Source: Ptychodera flava (lineage: Eukaryota > Hemichordata > Enteropneusta > Ptychoderidae). From it: a stretch of DNA of 64,000 nucleotides. Both the position numbers and the translations under genes were made by a program. Positions 48,501 through 60,500 of the stretch are shown in pieces. The stretch lies in assembly GCF_041260155.1 (NCBI RefSeq), contig NC_091941.1:37706747-37770746 (forward strand). The letters are read 5' to 3'. The notes under the pieces were generated by a model. The model had not been told where the DNA came from. It did not search any database and saw nothing but the letters and a program-made list of their open reading frames with translations. The first letter of the stretch is position 1. Each line of letters starts with the position of its first letter.

Positions 48501-51500
48501 AAACAATCACAGTGTCCCCACCAAACAAGAGTGAAATTCCTTTGCTTTATGGTTTACGATTAGCTCGTAGCTTAGGCACAGCACTTATAAGTACCCTGTA
48601 AAAATTTCAACTACGATGAAAATAAATATAGCTATAAACATGCCCTGCTGACGACAATATTGATTCCTAGAATAAATAAGTTACTGGTATTGCGCATAGT
48701 TTTCTCAGCAGGAGGTTTAAAATCAATTCACCTTGCGAATCACAGATAGGCCTGGGGATATCAACAAGTGGTTCTGGTTGCACAGAAAAGAACTTGGAAA
48801 GATCCCAGCAAATGGGGCGAATAGCTCCTCCCAGGTGTTATATTTATTTACTTTATGTAAGTGTTGTGAAGGGAGGTATTTGGCTTTTGGTCATTAATTA
48901 CTTGGTGACTGCAGTTATTGGATTTCAGTCAGCTGCTTCCAACGGAAGCACTGCATACTCTGATTTTCAGATATTGATTTCAGATATCGAAATTTGCCAG
49001 GTAGGTAATCATGGTAAAATTTGCTGAACAAAACTAAAGATTTCATCTTGGAAGAGCTTTCCTATCTTTAGTATCAGGAGAAGAGACACAATAACAAAAA
49101 AAATTGACTTGCCTCTAGCTTACGGATGCTATCCTCACTGGTAGATCTGGTGCCTGTAGGTTCTGAACAGCTGGCAAGCTTCTGTTTGGCACTCTGCAGC
49201 CAGTCGGAGAACTCCTCCTTGGATTCAACATATACCAGGTGTTCCTGTACATTTTTCTCAGTGTCGGCCACCACATCCTGCAAGTCAGCCGCAGCAGATG
49301 AACAACATTTCGTGAATGCCCTAAAAAATCCTAGCCTTTTCCTCAGGGGCTTTTTCTTCTTGGGCATTTCTTGCCGTGGATGGAAAGACTTTTAACTCAC
49401 CATGGCTAACTCACACAAATGATGTCAAAGGTCACCCTCAAACACTTGACCAACTATTTTTTCTGCGCTTTCAAATCCAATTTGAGGTAATCAATAATAG
49501 GACCAAGTTCACTCTCTCTCTATCCACCCAATGGTGGCACTGCTATGCAAATTACCAATTCACATGCAAATTAACCAAGACCGTAATAGCACAAGGAGGG
49601 GAACAATTTTCTTACCTTGGCAGTCAATGACACTGTTTGATACCTTCTGGACAAGTCAGATATCTGTTGAGCGACATTTATTTCTCCAACGTTTGTCTCA
49701 AGAATATTTTGCGCTTTCTGTGTGACGGCATCGACAATGCTTTGGTGAGCAACTATATCTTGTTGAATTGCCTGAACAAATAATGAAATGATATGATTTA
49801 GAATATGTATTAGTATTTGGAAACATTTTGGGTTTACCATTTAAAACTCCGTAAATCTTTGATTTCACATACCTGCACTGTCAATCATTGTCAGAAGAGT
49901 AAAGAAACAACAAACAACATTGATATTATCGATATAAATCATCACTCCTTTTGTGAAAAGGCTTCAAATATTTTGGTCTCCTTATCATGAAATAAAGATC
50001 TTTTTTCTCTGTCAGGTATTTGAAGAATTCTTACACAAACTATGAAAAGTGGTAATTATCTGAGAGAAATTCTTTCCAGGACATTTCAAGCCCTTGATTT
50101 GACATCCTTGGTAACCTCACATACTTAAACTATTTAAACAACAATTCTATTATTTGACACACAATAGATCATGTTGTGCGGATGGATGACAATGCAGTAC
50201 TTTGTTTGTTTTTCAATTTCTTCAAACATTTATTGTGTTTGAACAATTGTCACACATAACTTCATCGGCAATAACTGTCATATATGTCAGAGCATCTTTC
50301 AGCATAAACCAATAGGATCATATTTGATAGACCAGTGCTATAATAGTAGAGTCACATGTGCTTTATCCTGATTATCTCCATTCCCTGTCCTAGAGCCTGG
50401 CTGTTACATATGGTACCACTGGAAACCCATTCACGGTGGAATATGAATGTGGAATCAGTAGAGTTTCTAGCACTTCTCAAACTTGAGGAGTTTGGACTAA
50501 ATATGACACTCTACTGTATATTCCAGACCTTACGAACTTTGTTACTCAGATTAATGATTTTTGAAATGATTCTGGGATTTATAAAACAATGATGTTATAC
50601 TCCTCTTTTGAATAAAACTCAACGTCCTGAAGCTACTGTAACAACTAACAAGAGACCTAGCGGCCGATATAGCTCCGCTGTGTTTATGTAGAGAATAACT
50701 ATTTTGACACATGTTGATGAAGAAGGTGGAAATCTTTGATAGCTCAATGCAGTGGCCAGAAAAAAGTGGCTAAAATAGCTGCAAAAATACACAATTGAAG
50801 ATTTCATCATACTTTGAATATATCACATCGGATCATCCCTAAGAACATGTCAACCAAAGCTATCTGATGAGTAGTTTTTTGAGAATAAATTTTTCTGACC
50901 AAAAATGGCAACAATTGCCCCCCCCCCCCAAAAAAATGCAGATTTCATCATAATTTCAAAAGATCAAATTTAGTTCATCTATAGAAACCTGTATACCAAA
51001 TTTCAAAGCTGTTAGACCAGTACTTTTTGAGAAATATATGTTTTGACCAAAAATGGCTAAAATTGCCCAAAAAATTCAAAATTGCAGATTTCATCATAAT
51101 TTCAATAAATATCATTTAGTTCATCTATAGAAACCTGTATGCCAAATTTCAATGCTATCAGATGAGTATTTTTTGAGAAACATATTTTTTGTTCTAAAAT
51201 GGCTAAAGTTGCCCCCAAAATACAAAATTACAGATTTCATCAGAAATTCAATATATATTACTTAGCTCATCTGTAGGAACCTGTATACCAAATTTCAAAG
51301 CTTTCAGACCAATACTTTTTGAGAAACACATTTTTGACCAAAAATGGCAAAAATTGCCCAAAATTACAAAATTGCAGATTTCATCATAATTTCAATAAAT
51401 ATCATTAAGGTGATCTGTAGGAACCTGTATACAAAATTGCAAAGCTATCAGATGAGTAGTTTTGGAAATACACATTTTTTGACCAAAAATGGCAAAAATT

Positions 51501-54500
51501 GCCCCAAAAATACAAAATTACAGATTTCATCAGAAATTCAATATATATTACTTAGTTTATCTATAGAAACCTGTATACCGGACTTCAAAACTATCAGATC
51601 AGTACGTTTTGAGAAATACATTTTTTGACCAAAAATGGCAAAAATTGCCTTAAAAATGCAAATTTGCATATTTCTGCATAATTTGAACAAATCTGAAATA
51701 GATCATCCCTAGGGACATATGTACCAAATATCAAAGCTATCTGACTCGTAGTTTTGAAGAAGAAGATTTTTAAAGATTTTTTTTACAAAAATGACAAAAA
51801 TTGCCTTAAAAATACAAATATGCAAATTTCACCACGATTTGAACAAATCTGACTGAAGTCACCCTAAGTAAACTGCATATCAAATTTCAAAGCAATCGGA
51901 CAAGCGGTTTCAGAGAAGAAGATTTTTTTACCAAAAACACCACAAAATGCCCCAAAAATACAAATATGCAAATTTCACCACGATTTGAACAAACTTAAGT
52001 GAGGTCACCCCAAGTGAAGTGCATATAAAATTTCAAAGCAATTGGACTTGCAGTTTCAGAGGAGAAGGCAATTGTTGACGGACGACGGACGGACGACGAC
52101 GACGACGACGGACGACGACGGACGACGACGGAAAATCAACCTATTTGATAAGCTCCGCGTCGCTGACAGCGGAGCTAACAAAATTTGAATTGCATGTGAA
52201 GTCAAGGAAACTTAGTCCATTATGGTTTATGATGGTCTCAGTCTATTAAAATTTATGATGGTAATTACATCTGAAAGACCACTGCATTACAAACTGATAG
52301 AAAACGTTCTAACCATTTCACAAGGGAGAAGATTAATTTATTACCTGAACTTGAGAAATTGGCAGTAAATTTACACAAATTTAACTTCACAAAAGGAGCT
52401 CATGCCTCATAAATGCATTGCATAGTTTTCAATCCTTGAGATCATGGACATATCACAGTATTGATCTGTGATAAAACCAAACTGTGCCCTCAACATGAAC
52501 GGTGAGCTTCAATAAGTTTCTTACTTTTGAAATCTCATAATCAGGATACAAAAATGATGCATCACATTTTTTTTCTGTCCAATAATAAATGTACACAAAC
52601 TGATCTGGTCATTATTTGCATTTCATGCTATTTTTCAAGTTATATCTCAAGTGCAACTTAAAAAAGAAAGTCTACAATTAATTTACTGACTTCAACACAT
52701 GATAAACTTTTTGAATCAACATCTGCAAATCACTCAAATCCCAATACTTTACATTGCTGTATCTTCACTAACCTTATACTTCTCCAGATGTTCTTTCTTC
52801 CCATTAAGATCCGGATAAAGTTTTGAGATGGCATCTGGTGTTAATTCATTTTCAGTTTCTGCCAGCCACTTCAAAATCTGTTCATAATTGTCCTCATAGC
52901 TGTTCCACTGAACCAACGATGTTTCCAAGTTTCCTTTGGCCTCACTAAGGTCACTTAAGAATTTCTCCCATTTTTCCTTGGCTTCCTGTAGTTGCTGCTT
53001 GGCATGATCCCTTCCAGCTGGTGCTGTGTGTGGAAGTATCTTGTGGACAGTGTCCACTGTCTGGTTGAGTAGTACCTGTCCCTGAGGTCGGCTGGATTGA
53101 AGTTCCTGTTGTACAAGAAAGATCAAAACATTAGTTGGGCTAGGTTTTATTCAATACCATACTAAGAGTGAATTTGCCGATTCAATTCTTACGAATTTTT
53201 ATTCTTTTTATTATTAAATTTCACTTGGATACAGGATACAGGATTTTTGAAATCATGAATTCTCTGGGAAAAGTGTAAGATAGAGCAAGAGAATCTTTGA
53301 ACCGTTCTTTTTGAGAATGGGGATTTGGCCGAGTGGTTCTCTCTGTTGCTTCTCTGCTAGGTGACTGGCTGCCATATGTTGTGAGTTCAAACCCAATTGA
53401 AAACACCGTATATTTCACCCTTTGCTGGAGTGAATGACAACTTTTTTTCCTTTATTACAACCACAAAAATGCACTCAACGTAGTATTTCCATATGCTTTT
53501 CAGAGAAACTTACATTTTGATATACATTTTAAAAAAACAGTGCCCAGGAACTGGTTACATCACAATAGGTGAACATATGTAATAGAATCTCCATTTTACA
53601 ACAGAAAAATGGAGAAATTTGGCATCATCAATGTTAAATAAAAGCTGTCTCTGTTTTCCTTATTTATTTCAGCAGGGCATGTCTGGTTATCTTACCTTAA
53701 TAGTCTCTATTTTCTTTTCCAGGTCAGCTCTGTCACCTGACACAGTGGAGCAACTCTGCAACGTCTGTTCAGCGTCATCTAACCAGTTATTGAACTCATT
53801 GACAGCGTCAATGAATTGTTGATGATCAGCGATGTGACTGTCTATTCTCTTCAATGCATCCTGTGAAAATAACAAGGATTTATTGAATTAATTTTATTTT
53901 AGTGAGCATCGAGTGGTTTGGAGTTGGTAGGTTCCACAGCAATACCAGGAGTAGTATATTTCAAATTTGATTGGCGTTACAATTAAGTCCAAACTGTTGC
54001 CTGTTTCAAATACACCTTTCCGCTATTTTGATTACTTGAAAGTCTGAGCCCTTATTTACAGAAATAACTCATGCGACAATACTAAATTTGAGTTTTAAAA
54101 GTTTCGTTAACTACTTTGATATGTTACCCATTTGAAAATGGTAAAATGATTTCAACATTTTGATGTGCTGTTGTTTTTAATAGGGTACAGAGATTAATGT
54201 TTGATGACTTAGCTCTTTCTACACACACTAGTGACAAGAAAATATCTTGTTTGTATCCGGTGATGTTTACTTCTTGGAAAATTGAAAAAGCAACACAATC
54301 GCTTGTACATCCATGTGCCACAACTGAACAACAAAATCTCTTAAAGGCAGGGGGAGCCTATAAATACCCCCTATCTCCCTGGGGATTCATAATCCAACAT
54401 GAGTGGCACATGGTAACAACGTCAACGAATGCTCCCGAAAATCTGGATCTTTCAACAACCATGGTGTAAATTAAAGCACTCTTCCAACATATTACGTTTT

Positions 54501-57500
54501 GTGAATACTTGTGGCATCACCTTGTTGGCGAAATTCTCTCATTTTTTCCATTTTAAGTTGATTTTTATGCCAAAACTGCTTCTATGCTGTGTTCGAAGCG
54601 TCCAACGAACAATAGATGAAAGCATTCAAACAGCTGCCAATCACGAGGGGACGCGCAAAGGTGCAAACGATCAAACATTTGTTGTGTACATCGGATCGAT
54701 TACGATGTCAGCAATGAATAAACGATTCTAACTGAACGAAAAAACTTGACCAACGGTTACTGAACACGCGCCTCAATGGATTCAGACACAAGCGGACTAC
54801 TTCATGGTTTCAAGCAGATTGCCTCTCCCTTTTTGTTCGTTGATATGTGTACCTGTAGGCCTATGAATGGGTGATGTGTGTGTTGACCTGCAGTACGATA
54901 TTTTACGATAGATCGCCTTTGGAAGTATGTTGTGGCATAGCCCTGCGTACGATGACGTGTATTCCCGGCGTTATACGGCCTCCCACCACAGCTCTGCTGA
55001 TTACCATGGACAAAACCGGCAACAGGCGGATCCCATTTGGACGGAGCACGAAAAACTACTTTCTAACTGTTTTCCGCCGAAATCAACTCGATTCCGATCT
55101 ACATGTATACAGCCTACCCAAACCACTCATACGCTCACAGACTGCGGAAAAAAAAATGCTCTCGTGACATCCAAAACCGTTGTTTGCTCACGATGCACGG
55201 TCAATGGCTCATGCAGTGGACGGGCATTGGATACGTTCATGCCACGATTACATGTATACAGGTGCCCATGAGCTTCATTATTTCCTGTCGGGTCGGGGCG
55301 ATGAAACTAAATCGTGTAAATTCATCTCTGTTGGATTTGACCAAAAAGAGACACTTGACATAGATTATAGCATCAAATGTTGACCGTTCAGACTGAAACA
55401 TGATAAAAGATCTGAAGATCGCCGTGATCGGCGATGTCGTTCTTCTCTATACGTTTTTCTGAGCTAGTTTTTTACTAAATTGTTCGAGTATTAGCTGACG
55501 TTTTTTTTGAAAACTTAATCAACTTTTCTTTCCCAACCACGGCACAACATTACTTTTTTACTTTCATGGTAACCTAGGATGAATTAAATCGCAGATTAAT
55601 AGACTCTTATGTTCTTCCTCGATTGTCTGCGACTGATTTTGCTATCTCCATATCGATATTGCGTTCGCACTCGGGTGTCTTGAAACTTACGTCATTCACT
55701 GAAATAGTTTTCGGACAAACTCAAGAAATTCGACAACTACTAACGAATAGTCGGCAAAATTTACAGAGACAAGCAATAATAATTATGGTCATTTTACCGT
55801 CTTTTTTACCATTTTTGCCGTCTTTAGATAAGCGGACTCGTTTGACGGAAGCAGTATATAACGATCTGAGTTCCCATATTTTACCCTACCGTGTGAGTGT
55901 AGTATTCGAATGAGTGGGATCATAATCTTACGCTGTTCCGAGTGGTCTGGAGATTTTTTATAATATACAATAAATTGACCTTATCAAAATTATTGTTTTA
56001 CATTGCTTGGATATTGATACTTTTTCCGTACGTTTTGACTGTTGATTTGAAGTCTTTTGATTCTCCATTGGCAGCAGCACATGTACGGTTACAACCGCCA
56101 TGTGATGACCAGAGTGTAATTGTAAAGTTGTCGGGAAGTTGTTCAGAAGAAAAATCATTTTAGAGGCTTCAGTTCGGGATTTTTCAAGATAAACAAATCA
56201 TTATACATTTCCTACGTCTTTGAAACGGGGATTACGGTAATGTGATGAATGTGATGAAAATTTTGTGAACGTCTTTGCAATGTGTTCCCACGATGAGTGT
56301 GAACTGATTCTTTGTTAGTAAAAATCGTCAGAAATGGTCCAGTGACCGTGATAAAATAAACACAGATGCAAAACCATTGCGAGGAAGATAGTAAGAAATT
56401 CACATTGCAATATTTGCTGTCGTATTTCTCAGCAGGAATAATCAATTTTTACACGTTGTGTATAAGATCAGCAAGCAGGTGTTCGGCGGTCAATTGCTTC
56501 TATCATAATGATCTTGATCGCAGCTATTTGGCGAGAAGACAGCGGGTACTTATAATCTCGCAAAATTATTGATATCATGTCTTTGTGTTGAAAATTTTCG
56601 ATCGGAGGCAGCTCAAATCAACAGCCGTGATATATTCGGAATCGTGTTCTCACTGGACACCGAACTACCTGCTATCAACAGTACGTTATGTACCATCGGC
56701 GGTAACACATTGGTCGTAATCTTGTCTAATTCTGCCCCGCCTTTTGCACCGTCCTGAAATTTCAAAGCTAGATTTTTTCACCCTGACATATAATACAGCG
56801 ACCTTGCACACTAATGATCATTCCACTGTTTCTGTTGGGGTTTGTTGGTTTTTTAATTTGCTCCGTGGCCCCGGTAAGATTTTTTCAATACGATACAAAG
56901 TTTGAAATTTTTTCAAGATAAATTTTATTGAATTTCCCAGTTTGTGGGGTAAAGCTTTCTGGAGTGAAAGTTTGAGTTGACGCTGATAGAGTAGACGTCG
57001 AGCCCGGCACAGTTGACTGGGACTGGGTCGGTTTGGGGTCGTTTAGTCCAGAAACCTGCAGCAGAGTTCTGTATGATCACCGTTCGGCATATGGGTGATT
57101 TTTTGGTCAAAGTAATGCAGTAACAATGTACGCCAGATTTTTTGTGTTGTTTTTGTCACAACTGTCATGTGCGTATACGGACGGTTTTCGATTAAAAACG
57201 GTAGTAATATCCAGTGCTCGTAAATGCGTGCAAAATTTATTCAGTGACTGTTTACGCAGCAGTCGTACATACGACTAGGATTTACCACTACGTAACAACT
57301 GTAAACACCGCATCAATAGTCCATACGAAAATTTTGTGCTGAATCGAGGGAGATAACAATTGCGGTAGAAAAGGTCAGTCCATCATCCGTCAAAGTTGTT
57401 GATCGAAAAATCTTCACTGAGCGCCAACTACATGAGTGGCTGTTATAGTTGTACACGTAGTTCTGTGGGCTTTCCGCTGTCACTTACTACGAGCTATGTT

Positions 57501-60500
57501 CAAAGTGCGTCAAGCTACGAATATTTTCATGTACTGAGTTACAGACATCGGTGAAGTACCGGGTACCTCGATTTTGTTCAAAACCACTGCCTGTTTGTTC
57601 CTCGTGTTGTTTTTTGTGTCCCTAACGTCGACTGGCTCTATGTGCGTACAAACATAGCAGTCGGGATTAAGATTTCCTGGATAAATAGATTTATTCCGCC
57701 TCTGACGCAAAGATACACACTGTTTTACATGTGCCACTCCTAGGCCCTGGGATCGATTTCCATACCTTTAACTATCAGGAAAAGTAAACACACATTTTCC
57801 CAGTCTCTGCAACATATTGAGGAGTGTCCACTTCACTGACCTGTGAGTTGATTTTGAGTCCTTCATATCTGGAGAGAAGATGAGATGCTTGGGAACCCAC
57901 AGCGATGTCAGAGGCATTGGCTTGCACTATCTGCTGGGCTTCCTGGCTAATACTCTCAAGTTTTGGTTCATGGTTTCTGATGTCCTGGTCCAAGGCCTGA
58001 AAAGGTGTGTCATAGAAAAAGGAAGCTTTAAAGAAAATATTTATCTTTAAAAACAGCTACATTACACACATATTTTCATTATATGAAATCCTAAGACACA
58101 GGTGGTGCTATCTGTATATCAAGGACAAAAGAAATTCATCAACATTTTTTAAATACACGTAAGTCAACTTTCTTTTTGCAAATCAGAAAATGCACATGGG
58201 TATGACTATGATTATTAACTCAACTCTATGTGTGGCAACAAAGTTTCAAATGATGAAGATCAACCGTCAGAAAAAACTGTTGAAGTATCAAACCATCCTG
58301 ACTTCAAAATGTCATTGAAGAATGATAATACTGTCAATGCATCACAGATGAATGAATGTCACTTGAGATAGTTGAAATCAGAACTTACCTTGTATCTTTC
58401 TAACTGAGACTTTTTCTCACCAAGGCCAGGTTGCAGCTCCGAGGCAGACCTCAAAGTCTCTTCCACCTCTCGGACCCATTTAGCAAGCTGATCATACCTA
58501 TCTTCAAAGGAATTCCATCGTTCCAGAGAAGAGTCCAGGTTGCCTCTAGTCTCTTGCATCTGAGCTATCAGGTCAGCCCATTCTTTCTGCAGAGAGTCAA
58601 TCTCATTTCTGATCTGATCTTGACCTCCTGGTGCAGTGTGTGGCATGACATCACTGGCACATTCAGTCAGGTTGTTAAGTTTGCTCTGACCCTGGTGGCG
58701 CTTTGATAACAACTCCTGTGAAGCACAAGAATGGCAACAAATATATCAGAAGTCTATTAAAAGAGTAAAAATAAAAAACATAAAATTTCTCAGTAATCTC
58801 AACTTTTGTTTTTTGAAGGTCTCATATTTTTCTTATTGATGTGAATTCAAAGTAAAAATATGGCTTTGTTTTTGTTTTGGAAAAGAGAAATTAAAATTAG
58901 TACATGCCTTGTTTTCCTTATTTTGAAGTGAAATTGACAATATTTAAAGAAGCTTGCAGTTTTTAATTTATTCATTTAGCAGTCTTCCTTTGATGTATCT
59001 GACAACTTCATTCTCCTGTAAAACAACACAAATAAAATGCACTGCAGTGATAGCTACTATACCTGTACTTTCAGCAGTTTGGTTTCCATGACAATCTTAT
59101 CGCCAGATAGTCCGGCACAGCTGCTAAATCTGTCTTTTGTTAGTTTCAAATACTCAGTAAAGTCTTGTAATGCAGAGTTATACACATCGTGCTCTTGTAC
59201 ATATTGCTCTTGTAGCTTGAGTCTTTCTTTGGTTTTAGTGGCCACATTCTGGTATCGATTTTCAACTTGGGATGCCTGTCGACCTATTGCAGCATCTCCT
59301 GGCCCACTCTGCAAGATTTCCTGGGCTTTGGATATGAATGTGTCTACGACTGGCTTGTCAGCTACAATGTCCTGATGCAGGGACTGAAATCGATATGTAA
59401 GGATAGATTATGTATTAGTTCTTAAAGTTAAATGTAGCAACGTCCTTTCGAAGTATTGTCTTCCATTCATCCAGTAATAAAACGTATGAAATCTGTGTCA
59501 ACTGTATGGGTGGTTTATCATCAAATTACACTATTATCATCATGCGACTCACATCCAGTAACACGTTAGCAAAACATATGAGATGTTGTTGACAAGTTGA
59601 TCCTTTTTTGTGGCTGTTTCATGGATTCTCAGTCTGCAAACACGAGTTTTGAAATGAATTCCCATCAAACCTAAACCTTTACCTTTAGTTTTTCAAGCTG
59701 TAGTTTCTTCCCGTGAAGGTCATCTTTCAAGTCCTTATCACTGTTCAGTTGCTTTTCCATGTCATCAAGCCACTCACAGATCTGTCTGTAGCTGTCTTCA
59801 TAGGTACCCCACTGCTGTAAGCTGGCTTCTAGTCTTCCTTTTGATTCATGCATACTGGACATCAAACTCTCCCACTCTTCTTTCGTGGTCTTCAGATCAT
59901 CTTTGATGATGTCTCTACCGTCTTGAGACGTATGCGGCAAGACTTTGTGAACCTTACTGACGATGTCATTTAGTTTGGATTGTCCCTCATCCTTCAGGTC
60001 CAGCAGCTCCTGAAATGGAGATGCAGCATTGAACTTTTAAACACACTCACAAATATCTTGCAACTGACTTTCAATTATGTGTGGAAAAACTGTGAGAATA
60101 CTGATAAACTTCTCTACATACAAAAGAACAACTTCAGTTATATTTTAGAATGAAATCTTTGATTGTTACAGTGTAAACATTATCAAAGAATAAAATGTCT
60201 GTTTTTAAAAAGTTTCTGACATTTAGTACTAATCACCATAGTCATATAGGAAATCTCTCTTTGAAACGAAGTAAAGCTCATTTTAAATAAAAAAAAAATG
60301 AGATTGATTTTGCATTTCAATTGAAGGGAGTATGAGATTTCTATTTTCCTGTATCTCTGATAGCATATAGGACATTCTACCTTGAGTTTGTCTAGCTTGG
60401 CTTGGCAAGCTTGTCTGTCACCAGTTGGCTCAGCACAGCTGGCATACTCTTCTTTCAAGTCTTGTATCCAACCAGTAAAATCAACTGAACTTTCTAAATA

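Noticed and set aside
53321..53400. Functional tRNA-Leu/Ser gene
   Set aside because: Box A and box B are present but I cannot form a convincing acceptor stem and anticodon arm; a SINE head fits better.
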